From assembly GCF_002087295.1 (NCBI RefSeq), contig NZ_MWVI01000099.1, positions 1 through 64,000 of the forward strand: 64,000 bases of DNA. Reading direction: 5' to 3'. Numbering within the stretch: the stretch's first letter is position 1; every line of letters starts with the position of its first letter. The DNA is from Vreelandella lionensis. Its GTDB lineage: Bacteria > Pseudomonadota > Gammaproteobacteria > Pseudomonadales > Halomonadaceae. Position numbers and translations under genes: made by a program. Below are positions 1 to 9,158 of the stretch, one piece after another. The notes under the pieces are model-generated. The model did no database searches and had not been told where the DNA came from. It saw nothing but the letters and a program-made list of their open reading frames with translations.

Positions 1-431
1 CGAATTCCACACCCAACGTCGAAGAGCCGCAAACTAACAGTGTATTAGACGGCGCGCTTTATGATTGAATGAACGTGCTAGCACTTTTTCCCGGTAAACA
101 CAGCCTGCTAGGCTCTTCTAAGTCTATGATTTTTAAATACATTGACTTTAATTAGGCTGTATATCGAAAATTCGCGCGCCTACTGTATTTCCTGGCATGT
201 CCGCTTAGGGTCGAAACCTGACATTCCCTATCACTTCCTGCTTGGCAATAACTATCGCCATCTTCCAATCATCATCGACTAACCAAATTAGCTTAGCTTC
301 AAACCTACCAAACTATCCTTACCCACGTCACTAAAAAAATAGCCTAACCCCAACCCTTTTTCTCTCCTTAGCCTCCCCACACCGAACGCGGTAAGCTTGG
401 CGGCACTCTCGTTGCTGAAGATGCTTTACCC
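1..431. other. Intergenic/left-edge region without a recognisable gene
   Basis: No open frame with coding character or family resemblance is visible in the first 431 bases. The stretch is more AT-rich than the genes to its right and has stop codons in all frames. A short inverted repeat (AGCCT-GCT-AGGCT, about 104-116) is too weak to call a terminator. The gene to the left lies outside the window, so this is probably the 3' flank of that gene plus the leader of the gene at 432. Confidence 0.5.
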
Positions 432-1352
432 ATGACAACCCACTGGATTCTTGGCCCTGGGGCCATTGCCCGCCTGTTGGCGCCCTCGCTGGCCCCGTTT
501 GTGGAGGTGGCGGTGATTGGTCGCCGTGAGTTGCCTACGCGGCAGGTGCTAACCACGCCGGAAGGCGAAGCTCGTGTTCAGCACTTAACCTCACTCACCG
601 CTAAACAGCTGGCGGCTAATGCGCCTAAGCCGCCTGCGTTTGTGCATATCACCACCAAAGCCATGGCCGCAGAGGCGGCGCTTTCTAGTATTGCCAGCCT
701 GCTGCCCCCCTCTACCCCGTTGGTGCTGTGGCAGAACGGTTTTTATGCCCAGCCGCGCATCACCCAAACGTGGCCTGGGCCGGTGCTGTGCGCTACCACT
801 ACTCAGGGGGCGTACTTAACCGGAGATGGTGGCGTGGTACACGCAGGCCGTGGGCCAACGTTTATCGGGGATTTGGATAACCAGCACGCAGGGTTAGCGG
901 AATCCTTAGCGGCGCTATTGAGTGAGGCTGGGTTTACCGCTACGGCTGTGAACGATATCCGCAGCCGCTTGTGGCAGAAGCTAGCGGTAAACGCGGCGAT
1001 TAACCCCCTGGTGGCGTTGCATGGCGTGCGTAACGGAGAGCTTCGTGGGAATGCCTACTCAGGCCTAGTAATTGCCGTGGTGAAAGAAGTGGCGGCAATT
1101 TTAGCGGAGGAAGGCGTTGTGCCGCCGAGCGGTGGCGAGGGTGAAGCCGCGTGGTTGGCGTTGGTATGGCAAGTGGTGGAGAACACCGCGAACAATAAAG
1201 CCTCGATGCTGCAGGACGTGGAGGCGAAGCGGCCTACCGAGCGCGGGGCGATTTTGGGGCCGTTGATTGAACGTGCCGAGCAGCATGGGTTGGGGTGTGA
1301 GGTATTAAAGGGGTTGGATCAGGAGTTGGCGTTGTTGGAGTCAGGGTTTTAA
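432..1352 (+). CDS. 2-dehydropantoate 2-reductase family protein (PanE/ApbA-like)
   Basis: A cytoplasmic NADPH-dependent oxidoreductase of the ketopantoate reductase family, 306 residues, close to the family's usual 290-310. The N-terminus carries the Rossmann dinucleotide motif GPGAIARLL (residues 8-16). Lys76 in TTKA and the segment KLAVNAAINPL (183-193) match the family's cofactor/substrate lysine region and the catalytic lysine at the start of the C-terminal helical domain. The family's known reaction is ketopantoate to pantoate in CoA synthesis, but many genomes hold several paralogues of uncertain substrate and no pantothenate gene is adjacent, so I give no symbol. It stands alone on the plus strand. 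No strong Shine-Dalgarno precedes the ATG at 432. Confidence 0.8.
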   Translation: MTTHWILGPGAIARLLAPSLAPFVEVAVIGRRELPTRQVLTTPEGEARVQHLTSLTAKQLAANAPKPPAFVHITTKAMAAEAALSSIASLLPPSTPLVLWQNGFYAQPRITQTWPGPVLCATTTQGAYLTGDGGVVHAGRGPTFIGDLDNQHAGLAESLAALLSEAGFTATAVNDIRSRLWQKLAVNAAINPLVALHGVRNGELRGNAYSGLVIAVVKEVAAILAEEGVVPPSGGEGEAAWLALVWQVVENTANNKASMLQDVEAKRPTERGAILGPLIERAEQHGLGCEVLKGLDQELALLESGF

Positions 1353-1463
1353 CGAGCTTTGGTAGCTTGATCGTCGCGCGCTAAAGCGCCCTCTCACGGG
1401 TAATAAATTTGAGTGTTGTAATAACAAGCCTACGCGTTGATTGAGTATGTCGATAACAGCCCA

Positions 1464-1480
1464 GGGCAGCGTTGCTGCCC
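1464..1480. other. Perfect 7-bp inverted repeat between convergent genes
   Basis: GGGCAGC, loop GTT, GCTGCCC lies in the 218-bp gap between the reductase (plus, ends 1352) and the glutathione transferase (minus, ends 1571). The position suits transcript 3' ends for both genes, but neither side has a T-tract, so it is not a standard intrinsic terminator. Nothing else is recognisable in this gap. Confidence 0.4.
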
Positions 1481-1570
1481 CTCGCGGTTACCTCACGTTG
1501 CTCGTTATCACGCACTACAAGATGTGTTTAGCTCGTAGGCGTGGTTGCTCGTTGGGTTAGCTATGGCTTT

Positions 1571-2197
1571 TTAAGTGACGGGAATCATCACTACCTTGCG
1601 GTAGGCGGGGCGTTCGGCGAGCTGCTCTACCCAGCGCTGTAGATGCGGGCGGGGCTGCCAAGTAAGGCCGCTGTTTAACAGGTTGTAGGTGAACGGGGCG
1701 ATGGCGATATCGGCAAGGCCAAAGTCGTCGCCAGAGAACCAGGGTTGCTGGCTTAACGCGACGTCTAGCTGGGCGAAGAGTTTTTCGCAGGTGGCAATGG
1801 CGGGGTCTAGCAGTGTGCTATCGCGCTGTTCCGGTGGGGTGCGTACATAGCCCATCAAAATGGTGCGGTGGGCGGGGGTTAGCAGGCTGCTGGACCAATC
1901 CATCCACTTTTCCATTTGCGCCCGTTTGGCAGGGCTTTCAATCCATAAATGGTTGGGGCCGTACTGCGCCGCTAGGTAGCGGATGATGGTGTTGGACTCC
2001 CATAGCACGCTTTGGGTAGCGTCATCTTTAAGCAGCGGCACCAAACCGTTGGGGTTCATGGCGAGGTATTCTGGCGTGTCGTTTACGCCGTGTTGCAGGC
2101 CCGCCATGATCTGCTCGAACGGTAGTTCCAGTTCTTCCAGTACCCAGAGCACTTTTTTGACGTTGGTGGAGTTGTTGCGGCCCCAAAGCGTAATCAT
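1571..2197 (-). CDS. Glutathione S-transferase family protein
   Basis: A cytosolic glutathione transferase-type protein of about 208 residues. The N-terminal thioredoxin-like half begins [15 protein letters not shown] and contains the glutathione-binding [10 protein letters not shown] segment near residue 67. The C-terminal half is the usual all-helical domain. I start it at the ATG at 2197, because AAGGAT lies just upstream and the family begins at this strand; the frame stays open to 2260 but the extra 21 residues look non-native. Substrate cannot be predicted. It has no operon partner: the next minus-strand gene upstream (mmsB) ends at 2384, leaving a 186-bp leader without a recognisable motif. 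Confidence 0.88.
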   Translation of the reverse strand: MITLWGRNNSTNVKKVLWVLEELELPFEQIMAGLQHGVNDTPEYLAMNPNGLVPLLKDDATQSVLWESNTIIRYLAAQYGPNHLWIESPAKRAQMEKWMDWSSSLLTPAHRTILMGYVRTPPEQRDSTLLDPAIATCEKLFAQLDVALSQQPWFSGDDFGLADIAIAPFTYNLLNSGLTWQPRPHLQRWVEQLAERPAYRKVVMIPVT

Positions 2198-2383
2198 GGC
2201 AATCCTTATTGTTGGGTTAGGAAAGTTTTTGAGTGTGCCTTGGGTGGGGGTGAGTGGCAAGTTGGCCGCTTTATCAGGGTTGTGGGGCTTAGCGAACAGG
2301 TCGCGAGCTAAAGCTGCCTACCACCCCACACCCTCCCCTTACGCCCGGCCACTCACGACTCGCTCCTCACGATTTACCGCTTA

Positions 2384-3280
2384 CTACTCACCCTTATCCT
2401 GATACAGCTTGAGCAGGCTGGAGAAGTCGAGTTTGCCGTTGCCGCCTGCTTTGTGCAGTGTGAACAGCGAACGGGCGGCGGAGCCCATGGGCACGGGGGA
2501 TGCGCTTTGCTGGCTAACATCCATGGCTAGGCCTAAATCTTTGATCATTAGATCCACCTGGAAGCCGCCCTGGTAGCCTTTCGAGGCGGGGGCGTTTTTC
2601 ATCACCCCGGGGTAGGGGTTGTAGACGTTAAGCGCCCAGTTGCCGCCGGAGCTTTGCTTCATGATTTCTGTCAGCACAGCGGGGTCGAGGCCGTTTTTGA
2701 CGCCCATGTTGATCGCTTCGCAGGTGCCTGCCATCAAAATCGAGAGCAGCATGTTGTTGCACACTTTAGCCACCTGCCCCGCGCCGTGGTCACCGGCGTG
2801 GAGGATGTTTTTACCCATGGCTTGCAGCACCGGCTGCGCCTGGGCGAACTGAGCCTCCGAGCCGCCGACGATAAAGGTCAGCGCGCCCGCTTGGGCACCG
2901 CCTACCCCACCGGAAACCGGCGCATCCACAAAGCCAATGCCCTTTTCAGCGCCAGCCGCGGCTACGTGACGGGCGGTGTCGGCATCGATGGTGGAGCAGT
3001 CAATCACCAGCGCGCTTGGTATAATTACGTCAAACAGCGGCGCGTCACCATCCACGTAAAGCCCGCGCACGTGCTTGCCTGCGGGCAGCATGGAAATAAT
3101 GAAGTCGGCGTCGGTGGCCGCTTCCGAAGCGGTGGCGGCAATCTCGCAGCCTTGAGATTTAGCGGTTTCCTGCGCTTGGGCGGAAAGGTCGAAGGCGCGC
3201 ACGGTAAAGCCTGCTTTCGCCAAATTGGCGGCCATGGGGCCGCCCATATTGCCTAAACCAATAAACGCAACGGTAGTCAT
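2384..3280 (-). CDS. mmsB: 3-hydroxyisobutyrate dehydrogenase
   Basis: Oxidises 3-hydroxyisobutyrate to methylmalonate semialdehyde with NAD+, a late step of valine breakdown. It has 298 residues, the family length. The dinucleotide motif GLGNMGGPMAANL spans 8-20, the substrate-binding motif DAPVSGGVGGA spans 119-129, and the catalytic lysine is Lys172 in GAGQVAKVCNN. It is the last gene of a minus-strand valine operon after the acyl-CoA dehydrogenase and 3-hydroxyisobutyryl-CoA hydrolase, which supports valine over other beta-hydroxyacid substrates. The start at 3280 has AAGGA about 7 bases upstream. No methylmalonate-semialdehyde dehydrogenase gene lies in the window. Confidence 0.93.
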   Translation of the reverse strand: MTTVAFIGLGNMGGPMAANLAKAGFTVRAFDLSAQAQETAKSQGCEIAATASEAATDADFIISMLPAGKHVRGLYVDGDAPLFDVIIPSALVIDCSTIDADTARHVAAAGAEKGIGFVDAPVSGGVGGAQAGALTFIVGGSEAQFAQAQPVLQAMGKNILHAGDHGAGQVAKVCNNMLLSILMAGTCEAINMGVKNGLDPAVLTEIMKQSSGGNWALNVYNPYPGVMKNAPASKGYQGGFQVDLMIKDLGLAMDVSQQSASPVPMGSAARSLFTLHKAGGNGKLDFSSLLKLYQDKGE

Positions 3281-3322
3281 CTTTTTATCCTTATTAGCGT
3301 GTTGTAGAGAGTGCAGTGTGCG

Positions 3323-4438
3323 TTATTTAAGATCTGCCAGCGGGTTGGTGTCCCATGCGGGTGCCAGCAGCTCGTCTATAAAGGAGGGCTCGACCGAGGC
3401 CACATCTGGGTAGGTCCAGCTTGGCTGGCCGTCTTTATCCACCAGCAGCGCGCGCACGCCTTCGGGGAACTCCCGGTGGCGGCAGCACTGCACAGAGAGC
3501 GAAAGCTCAAACTGAAACACTTCCGCCAACGACATATGCTTGGCGCGGGCGAGCTGCTCGTGAATCAATTTAACCGAGACGGGGCTGCCGTGGGCCAAGG
3601 TTTTTTGCGCTTTGCTGAACCACTTGTCGTCGGTCTCGACTGCCAGCACGGCTTCAACCATCTGCTCGACGGTGTCGTGGTCCATCAGCTCACGAATTAA
3701 AGAAGACGACTTGTAAACCGGCGCTTCCATCTCCGCGAACACCTCTTGGGAGGCCTGTTCCAGCTCGCGCAGTACGTGATTCACCACGCCGTGGGCGTCG
3801 GTGTGTTCGCCTTCGCCCCAGCTGGCCTCCAATAGCTTTTCAGCCAGTGCGCCACGGTGGTGGCTGGCAATGGCGCGGTCGGCTAGGCCTAGATGAACCG
3901 CGTCCGGGGCGTTAATTTGCCCGCCAGTCATGGCCAGAAACCGCCCGGCGCCGCCCGGTAGGCGGTTAAGGAACCAGCTCGCGCCTACATCCGGGTACAA
4001 CCCAATGGTGACTTCTGGCATGGCGAGCCGCGAGGTTTCCGTAACGATGCGGTGGCTGCTACCGCTTAACAGGCCCATGCCTCCGCCCATCACGATGCCG
4101 TTGCCCCAGCAAATCACCGGTTTGGGGAAAGTATGCAGTTGGTAATCCAGGCGGTACTCGTTCTCGAAGAAGCGCTCGGGGAAATCGGCTGCGCCGTCGC
4201 CCTGAATGGCCTTGTAGAGGTTGACCACATCACCACCGGCGCAGAAGGCTTTTTCGCCTGCGCTATCCAGCAGCACGGCTACGACCCGCTCGTCGCTTTG
4301 CCACTGGTTTAGGCGCGGCAGGATCTCTTCGATCATTTCCAGCGTGAGCGCATTTAAAGAGCGCTCGGCGTTCAGGGTAATCTCGCCAATCACGTGGCCA
4401 TCTTGGGTGGTGTGCTCTTCAAACAGTACGCAACTCAT
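3323..4438 (-). CDS. 3-hydroxyisobutyryl-CoA hydrolase (crotonase superfamily)
   Basis: Hydrolyses 3-hydroxyisobutyryl-CoA to free 3-hydroxyisobutyrate, the CoA-releasing step of valine degradation. At 371 residues it is longer than a plain enoyl-CoA hydratase (about 260), as this subgroup is. Visible motifs are AFCAGGD (64-70), the oxyanion-hole GGGMG (118-122) and PEVTIGLYPDVG (141-152), whose Glu142 and Asp150 match the hydrolase signature. It sits between the acyl-CoA dehydrogenase (46 bp upstream) and mmsB (42 bp downstream), all on the minus strand, so the three are probably one transcript. AAGGAC precedes the ATG at 4438. Often annotated simply as enoyl-CoA hydratase/isomerase. Confidence 0.9.
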   Translation of the reverse strand: MSCVLFEEHTTQDGHVIGEITLNAERSLNALTLEMIEEILPRLNQWQSDERVVAVLLDSAGEKAFCAGGDVVNLYKAIQGDGAADFPERFFENEYRLDYQLHTFPKPVICWGNGIVMGGGMGLLSGSSHRIVTETSRLAMPEVTIGLYPDVGASWFLNRLPGGAGRFLAMTGGQINAPDAVHLGLADRAIASHHRGALAEKLLEASWGEGEHTDAHGVVNHVLRELEQASQEVFAEMEAPVYKSSSLIRELMDHDTVEQMVEAVLAVETDDKWFSKAQKTLAHGSPVSVKLIHEQLARAKHMSLAEVFQFELSLSVQCCRHREFPEGVRALLVDKDGQPSWTYPDVASVEPSFIDELLAPAWDTNPLADLK

Positions 4439-4484
4439 GGTTTGTCCTTATATGCTCGGGGCTTGGTGAGATGTGCCCTGGCGG

Positions 4485-5638
4485 CTATAGCTCAGCGGCA
4501 CCGTCGGCCAGTACGCGGCGGGAAATAATTAGCCGCATGATCTCGTTGGTGCCTTCCAGAATACGGTGTACGCGGGTGTCGCGCACGTAGCGCTCCATCG
4601 GGTACTCCTTGATGTAGCCATTGCCGCCGTAGAGCTGCAGCGCTTCGTCGCACACCTTGAAGCCCACATCGGTAGCGAACCGCTTGGCCATCGCACAGTA
4701 GGTGGTGGCATCCGGGTGGCCCGCATCCAGCTTGGTGGCGGCCATGCGCACCAGTTGGCGGGCGGCCACCAGCTCGGTCACCATATCGGCTAGGCGGAAC
4801 TGCAGCGCTTGGAACTCGGCCAGGCGCTTGCCGAACTGCTTGCGCTCTAGCATGTACTCGCGGGCTTTATTGAGCGCCTGCTGAGCGGTGCCGATCGAAC
4901 ACGTCGCAATGTTGATGCGCCCGCCGTCCAGGCCCTTCATGGCGATTTTGAACCGTCGCCCTCGTTGCCCAGCAGGTGGTTGGCGGGGACGCGTACGTCT
5001 TCAAAGGTGATCATGCGGGTGGGCTGGCTGTTCCAACCCATTTTGTCCTCTTTGCGGCCGTAACTGATGCCCTCGCTCTTCGCATCCACCGCGAAGGCGG
5101 AAACGCCGCCGGGGCCTTCGCCGCCTGTGCGCGCCATCACCACCAGGAAATCGGTGCTACCCGCGCCGGAAATAAACATCTTGCTGCCGTTCAGCACGTA
5201 GTGTTCGCCATCACGCTTGGCGGAGGTTTTCAGCGAGGCCGCGTCGGAGCCTGCGTTGGGTTCGGTTAAGCAGTAAGAGCCTAGCAGCTCGCCGGTCGCC
5301 AGCTTTTCGCCCCACTGCTCAACGGCTTCTGGGGTGCCGAAATCAGCCAGCATCCAGGTCACCATGTTATGAATGGTCAGGTACGCGGTGGTGGAGGTGC
5401 AGCCCATCGAGAGCTGTTCAAAAATAATGCTGGCATCGAGCCGGGAAAGGCCCAGCCCGCCGACGCTTTCCGGGGCGTAGAGCGAGCAAAAGCCCAACTC
5501 CCCTGCTTTACGAATCACATCGACGGGGAAAAAAGATTCTGCGTCCCATTCGGCGGCATGGGGCTCCAGCTCGTTCTGGGCGAACGCCCGGGCCATATCA
5601 GAAAAAGCGACTTGGTCTTCACTTAGCTCAAAATTCAT
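4485..5638 (-). CDS. Acyl-CoA dehydrogenase, probably isobutyryl-CoA dehydrogenase (frame broken)
   Basis: FAD-dependent dehydrogenase, likely isobutyryl-CoA to methacrylyl-CoA in valine degradation, inferred from its two downstream partners. The first part (start 5638, MNFELSEDQ) has the N-terminal helical domain and the flavin-binding CLTEPNAGSD motif. The second part continues MKGLDGGRINIA and ends with LYGGNGYIKEYP and EGTNEIMR, whose Glu is the usual catalytic base in this subfamily. The frames join near 4945-4955, where GGTTCAAAATC should read GGTTTCAAAATC (a TTT run one T short); restored length is 384 residues. First gene of the valine operon, with a LiuR-type palindrome upstream at 5724-5739. 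The break looks like a base-calling error. Confidence 0.88.
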
Positions 5639-5723
5639 GGCGTATCTCCACAGTGCGTGGATGCACCGCGCCTAGGCAGGCGGCAGGCAAGTCACGCATT
5701 GGCTGTTGTCATTATTAGCAATG

Positions 5724-5739
5724 TTGACGTTTACGTTAA
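5724..5739 (-). promoter_or_regulatory. LiuR-type MerR operator in front of the valine operon
   Basis: TTGACGTTTACGTTAA (plus strand) matches 13 of 16 positions of the perfect palindrome in front of the MerR-type regulator gene (11059-11074). It lies about 86 bp upstream of the acyl-CoA dehydrogenase start at 5638, in the only non-coding gap of this block. Control by the MerR-family regulator at 11138 is inferred. Confidence 0.6.
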
Positions 5740-5824
5740 CTTATATTCTTACCCCACCTTGCGCAACCAAATCCCCCAAGACCTTTGGCGTAGAAATGGG
5801 CTTACGGCCTTATTTCACAAGCAG

Positions 5825-5848
5825 AAAAAAGGGTGCCCGAAGGCACCC
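5825..5848 (-). terminator. Intrinsic terminator of the liv operon
   Basis: Read on the minus strand, GGGTGCC-TTCG-GGCACCC forms a 7-bp GC stem with a stable TTCG tetraloop, followed directly by six Ts. It sits 34 bp after the livM stop codon and separates the transporter operon from the valine operon. Confidence 0.9.
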
Positions 5849-5881
5849 AATCCACGGACAGACGCGGTTAACGGGAATCCA

Positions 5882-6883
5882 TTATTTAATGTTTTTACGG
5901 TACATTTTGGCCAGCTCGCCGATGATGCCGCTACGGAAGCTCAGCACGCACACCACGAAGATGATGCCCAGAATCACGCTTACCCAGTTCCCCAACGGCG
6001 ACTGCGCCAGCAGGTGCTGCAGGCTAACCACTAATCCTGCCCCCATCAGCGGGCCAAGCAGTGTGCCTACACCGCCCAGCAGCGTCATCAAAATCACCTC
6101 ACCCGACATGTGCCAGTGGGCATCGGTGAGCGAGGCCAATTGAAACACCACGGTCTTGGTGGAACCTGCCAAGCCCGCCAGCCCCGCCGAGAGCACGAAA
6201 GCTAACAGCTTGTAGGCATCGACGTTGTAGCCCAGCGACACGGCGCGGGGCTCGTTCTCCCGAATGGCTTTCAGCACTTGCCCAAAGGGTGAATGAACCG
6301 TGCGCTGAATCACCGCGAAGCCAAACACGAACACGGCGAAGACGAAGTAGTACATCTCCAAGTTGCTGCTCAAATCGATCACGCCAAACAGGTGCCCTCT
6401 CGGCACACCGTGCAGGCCATCCTCCCCACCGGTGAACGACGACTGCACGAACACGAAGAACATCAGCTGTGCCAGCGCCAGCGTGACCATGGCGAAGTAA
6501 ATGCCCTGGCGGCGAATGGAGAGCACTCCAAACAGTACCCCTAGCAGCGTTGCCATTAACGTACCCGCAAGAATGCCTAGCTCTGGCGTTAAGCCTGGGT
6601 AGCTGGCCAGCAAGTAGCCGGTCACATAGCCGCCGGTGGCTAGGAAGGCCGCATGGCCAAATGAGAGCAGCCCGGCGTAGCCCAACAGTAGGTTGAAAGC
6701 GCAGGCAAACAGCGCAAAACAGAGAATCTTCATTAAGAAGACGGGGTACGCCACAAAGGGAGCAACTAACCCCATCGCCAGCAGCACAAGGTAGAACATA
6801 TTGCGGCGTAGCTTGGCGCGCCGTTGGCGCTCCTGCACCGCGGAGGGCAACTGGGTTGCCGAGGTGGTATGCGTTGTTGTCAT
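5882..6883 (-). CDS. livM: Branched-chain amino acid-type ABC transporter permease LivM
   Basis: Inner-membrane permease of a Liv/HAAT-type ABC importer, 333 residues with a charged cytoplasmic N-terminus (about 30 residues) and many hydrophobic segments. The segments FNLLLGYAGLLSFGHAAFLA (about 62-81) and GEVILMTLLGGVGTLLGPLMG near the C-terminal third are typical of LivM and contain the EAA-like coupling loop. It is last in the operon livG-livF-binding protein-livH-livM and is followed by a terminator. The start at 6883 has AAGGAGG upstream. Substrate is inferred as branched-chain amino acids from the surrounding catabolic genes; related importers also move amides or urea. Confidence 0.9.
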   Translation of the reverse strand: MTTTHTTSATQLPSAVQERQRRAKLRRNMFYLVLLAMGLVAPFVAYPVFLMKILCFALFACAFNLLLGYAGLLSFGHAAFLATGGYVTGYLLASYPGLTPELGILAGTLMATLLGVLFGVLSIRRQGIYFAMVTLALAQLMFFVFVQSSFTGGEDGLHGVPRGHLFGVIDLSSNLEMYYFVFAVFVFGFAVIQRTVHSPFGQVLKAIRENEPRAVSLGYNVDAYKLLAFVLSAGLAGLAGSTKTVVFQLASLTDAHWHMSGEVILMTLLGGVGTLLGPLMGAGLVVSLQHLLAQSPLGNWVSVILGIIFVVCVLSFRSGIIGELAKMYRKNIK

Positions 6884-6885
6884 GG

Positions 6886-7773
6886 TTATGCCTCCTTACC
6901 GAACAGCCCAGCGGGGCGTAACATGAGTACCAGGATCATCACTAGAAAGATCACGGTATTAGAGGCTTCCGGGTAGTACACCTTAGTAAACCCTTCAATA
7001 ATACCCATCCCGAGGCCGGTTAAAATGGCGCATAAAATGGAGCCCATACCGCCGATAACGACCACCGCAAACACCACAATCAATAGGCTTGAGCCCATAG
7101 TGGGCGATACCGGATAAAGCGGTGCCGCCAGCACGCCTGCAAAGGCGGCAAGCCCGACCCCAAACCCGTAGGTTAGGGTAATCAGCAGCGGTACGTTCAC
7201 GCCGAACGCCTGCATCAGTTGGGAGTTTTCCGTACCGGCGCGCAGGTAGGCACCCAAGCGGGTACGCTCAATCATGAACCAGGTGAATAGACACATGGCC
7301 AGCGCCGCTACTAACACCCAAGCACGGTAGGTAGGTAAGAACATAAAGCCCAGGTTAAGGCCGCCGAGCAGAATTTCAGGGGTAGCGTAGCGCGCCCCAG
7401 AAACGCCGAATAAGTTAATTAATGTGCCTTCGAAAATCAGCGCCAACCCGAAGGTCAGCAGCAGCCCGTAGAGGTGGTCGAGGTGGGCAATGCGACGTAG
7501 CAGAAAGCGCTCCATCAGCATGCCACAACCACCCACCACCAGCGGGACTAAAATCAGTGCTAGCCAATAGTTAATGCCCAGGTAGCGAAAGCCTAGCAGC
7601 GCGGCGAAGGCTCCCAGCATGTACTGCGCCCCGTGGGCAAAGTTGACGATCTTCAGTAGGCCGAAGATGACCGCCAGGCCCAAACTAAGCAGTGCGTAAA
7701 AGGCACCGTTCACAAGCCCAAGCGTTAGCTGGCCCATGAACACGGCCATTGGCACGCCGAATATCATCGTCAT
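6886..7773 (-). CDS. livH: Branched-chain amino acid-type ABC transporter permease LivH
   Basis: Second inner-membrane permease of the importer, 295 residues, forming the heterodimeric channel with LivM. It shows the LivH hallmark GLVNGAFYALLSLGLAVIFG (18-37) and the repeated segment KIVNFAHGAQYMLGAF, plus GGMGSILCAILTGLGMGIIEG near the C-terminus as the coupling region. Only two bases separate its stop from the livM start, so the two are translationally linked. A GAGGAG-type Shine-Dalgarno precedes 7773. A GC-rich hairpin at 7799-7820 lies between the binding-protein gene and this one. Confidence 0.9.
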   Translation of the reverse strand: MTMIFGVPMAVFMGQLTLGLVNGAFYALLSLGLAVIFGLLKIVNFAHGAQYMLGAFAALLGFRYLGINYWLALILVPLVVGGCGMLMERFLLRRIAHLDHLYGLLLTFGLALIFEGTLINLFGVSGARYATPEILLGGLNLGFMFLPTYRAWVLVAALAMCLFTWFMIERTRLGAYLRAGTENSQLMQAFGVNVPLLITLTYGFGVGLAAFAGVLAAPLYPVSPTMGSSLLIVVFAVVVIGGMGSILCAILTGLGMGIIEGFTKVYYPEASNTVIFLVMILVLMLRPAGLFGKEA

Positions 7774-7798
7774 GGTATGACTCTCCTCGCCGCTAAGC

Positions 7799-7820
7799 GG
7801 GCAGCCCTATGGGGCTGCCC
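7799..7820 (-). other. Intercistronic GC-rich hairpin after the binding-protein gene
   Basis: GGGCAGCCC-TAT-GGGGCTGCCC forms a 9-bp stem that overlaps the stop codon of the substrate-binding protein gene. No T-run follows, so full termination is unlikely. Hairpins here commonly stabilise the upstream mRNA and lower expression of downstream permease genes; that role is inferred. Confidence 0.6.
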
Positions 7821-9147
7821 CAGCGCGTTGCTTATTGTTAGAAACGCCTTTCGTCACGCCTTTACGGCTTGCTTGGCCCCAGGCCAAGGCAGCAGATGCC
7901 TGAGCCTGGAGCGCGTCAGCAGATCCGTTCTGTACCAGCGAGCACTGGCTTTCAGACAGCGGACGGTAGGCTTCTGCGGCGGGAATGGTGCTAAGGATCT
8001 CGTAGAGGTCCCACGCACCGGGAGACTCTTCCGTCGTTTTTACCTGGGCTAGGTACATGTCGTGAATCATACGGCCATCTTCACGAATGCTGCCGTTACG
8101 GGCGAAGAAGTCGTTGATCGGCTCTTCGGCCATTTTCGCGCGCACGGTTTCGGGGTCATCGGTGCCAGCGGCTTCCACGGCTTTCAGGTAGTGCATAGTG
8201 CTGGAGTAGATACCGGCTTGCACCATGGTGGGCATACGGCCTGGTTCTTCAAAGTAACGCTCGGACCAAGCGCGGGACTCTTCATCCATGTCCCAGTACC
8301 AGCCGGTGGTCAGCAGCAGCCCTTGGGTGGCTTCTAGCCCCAGCGCGTGTACGTCGTTAAGGAAGATCAGCAGGCCTGCTAATTGCTGGCCGCTTTGGGT
8401 CAGACCAAACTGGCTGGCGGTGGTAATCGCGTTGACCGTGTCGGCACCGGCATTGGCTAGGCCGACAATTTTCGCTCCAGAACCCTGCGCCTGAAGAATG
8501 TAGGAGGAGAAGTCGCTGGTGGGGAACGGGTGACGCACGCCGCCGACAATTTCACCGCCATTGGCTTCTACCACACTGGTCACGTCGGCTTCCAGTGCAT
8601 GGCCGAAGGCGTAATCCGCAGTGAGCAGGAACCAGCTATCGCCGCCCTGCTCAACGACGGCCTTCGCGGTGCCGTTGGCCAGCGGATAGGTGTCGTATAC
8701 CCAGTGAATATGGTTCGGAGTGCAGTGTTCGTTGGTAATACTAGACGCCGCCGAGCCAGAGACGATGCCCAGGCCGTTGTTCTCTTGCAACACTTTGGTC
8801 ACAGCGATAGAAAAAGAAGAGGCTACCAACCCACCCACCATATCGACGTTACGCTGGTCGATCCACTCGCGCACGGTGTTGGCGCCTACGTCGGCACTGT
8901 TGCGGTCATCAGCGCTGAAAATCACAATGGGCGAGCCGTTCACGCTGCCGCCAAAATCGGCCACCGCCATTTCCATCGCAGTTTGGCCACCTGGGCCAGC
9001 CAAATCACGGTAGGTGCCGGACATATCGGCTAAGTAGCCAATACGCACTTCACCATCGCTGATCTCGGCGTGGGCGGTCGAGATCGCCATGCTGGAGGCA
9101 GCGGCAACGGCGATGCTGGCGGCCAGCGTTTTCTTCATATAGGTCAT
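7807..9147 (-). CDS. Periplasmic substrate-binding protein of the Liv-type ABC transporter
   Basis: Periplasmic type I solute-binding protein, 446 residues. The N-terminus has a signal peptide (MKKTLAASIAVAAASSMAIS...AHA, cleavage likely before EISDG), then VRIGYLADMSGTYRDLAG, the family's ligand-binding strand. The fold normally ends near the Cys-containing segment SESQCSLVQ; here about 40 more low-complexity residues follow and the stop falls inside a hairpin. This tail may be native or the result of an undetected indel. Start 9147 is chosen for AGGAG at good spacing; ATG at 9138 is the alternative. Branched-chain amino acids are the likely ligands from context, but the subgroup also includes amide and urea binders. 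Confidence 0.85.
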   Translation of the reverse strand: MTYMKKTLAASIAVAAASSMAISTAHAEISDGEVRIGYLADMSGTYRDLAGPGGQTAMEMAVADFGGSVNGSPIVIFSADDRNSADVGANTVREWIDQRNVDMVGGLVASSFSIAVTKVLQENNGLGIVSGSAASSITNEHCTPNHIHWVYDTYPLANGTAKAVVEQGGDSWFLLTADYAFGHALEADVTSVVEANGGEIVGGVRHPFPTSDFSSYILQAQGSGAKIVGLANAGADTVNAITTASQFGLTQSGQQLAGLLIFLNDVHALGLEATQGLLLTTGWYWDMDEESRAWSERYFEEPGRMPTMVQAGIYSSTMHYLKAVEAAGTDDPETVRAKMAEEPINDFFARNGSIREDGRMIHDMYLAQVKTTEESPGAWDLYEILSTIPAAEAYRPLSESQCSLVQNGSADALQAQASAALAWGQASRKGVTKGVSNNKQRAGAAP

Positions 9148-9158
9148 GTTCGTCTCCT

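Noticed and set aside
104-116. AGCCT-GCT-AGGCT inverted repeat in the left-edge region
   Set aside because: A 5-bp stem without a T-tract is too weak to call a terminator or operator.
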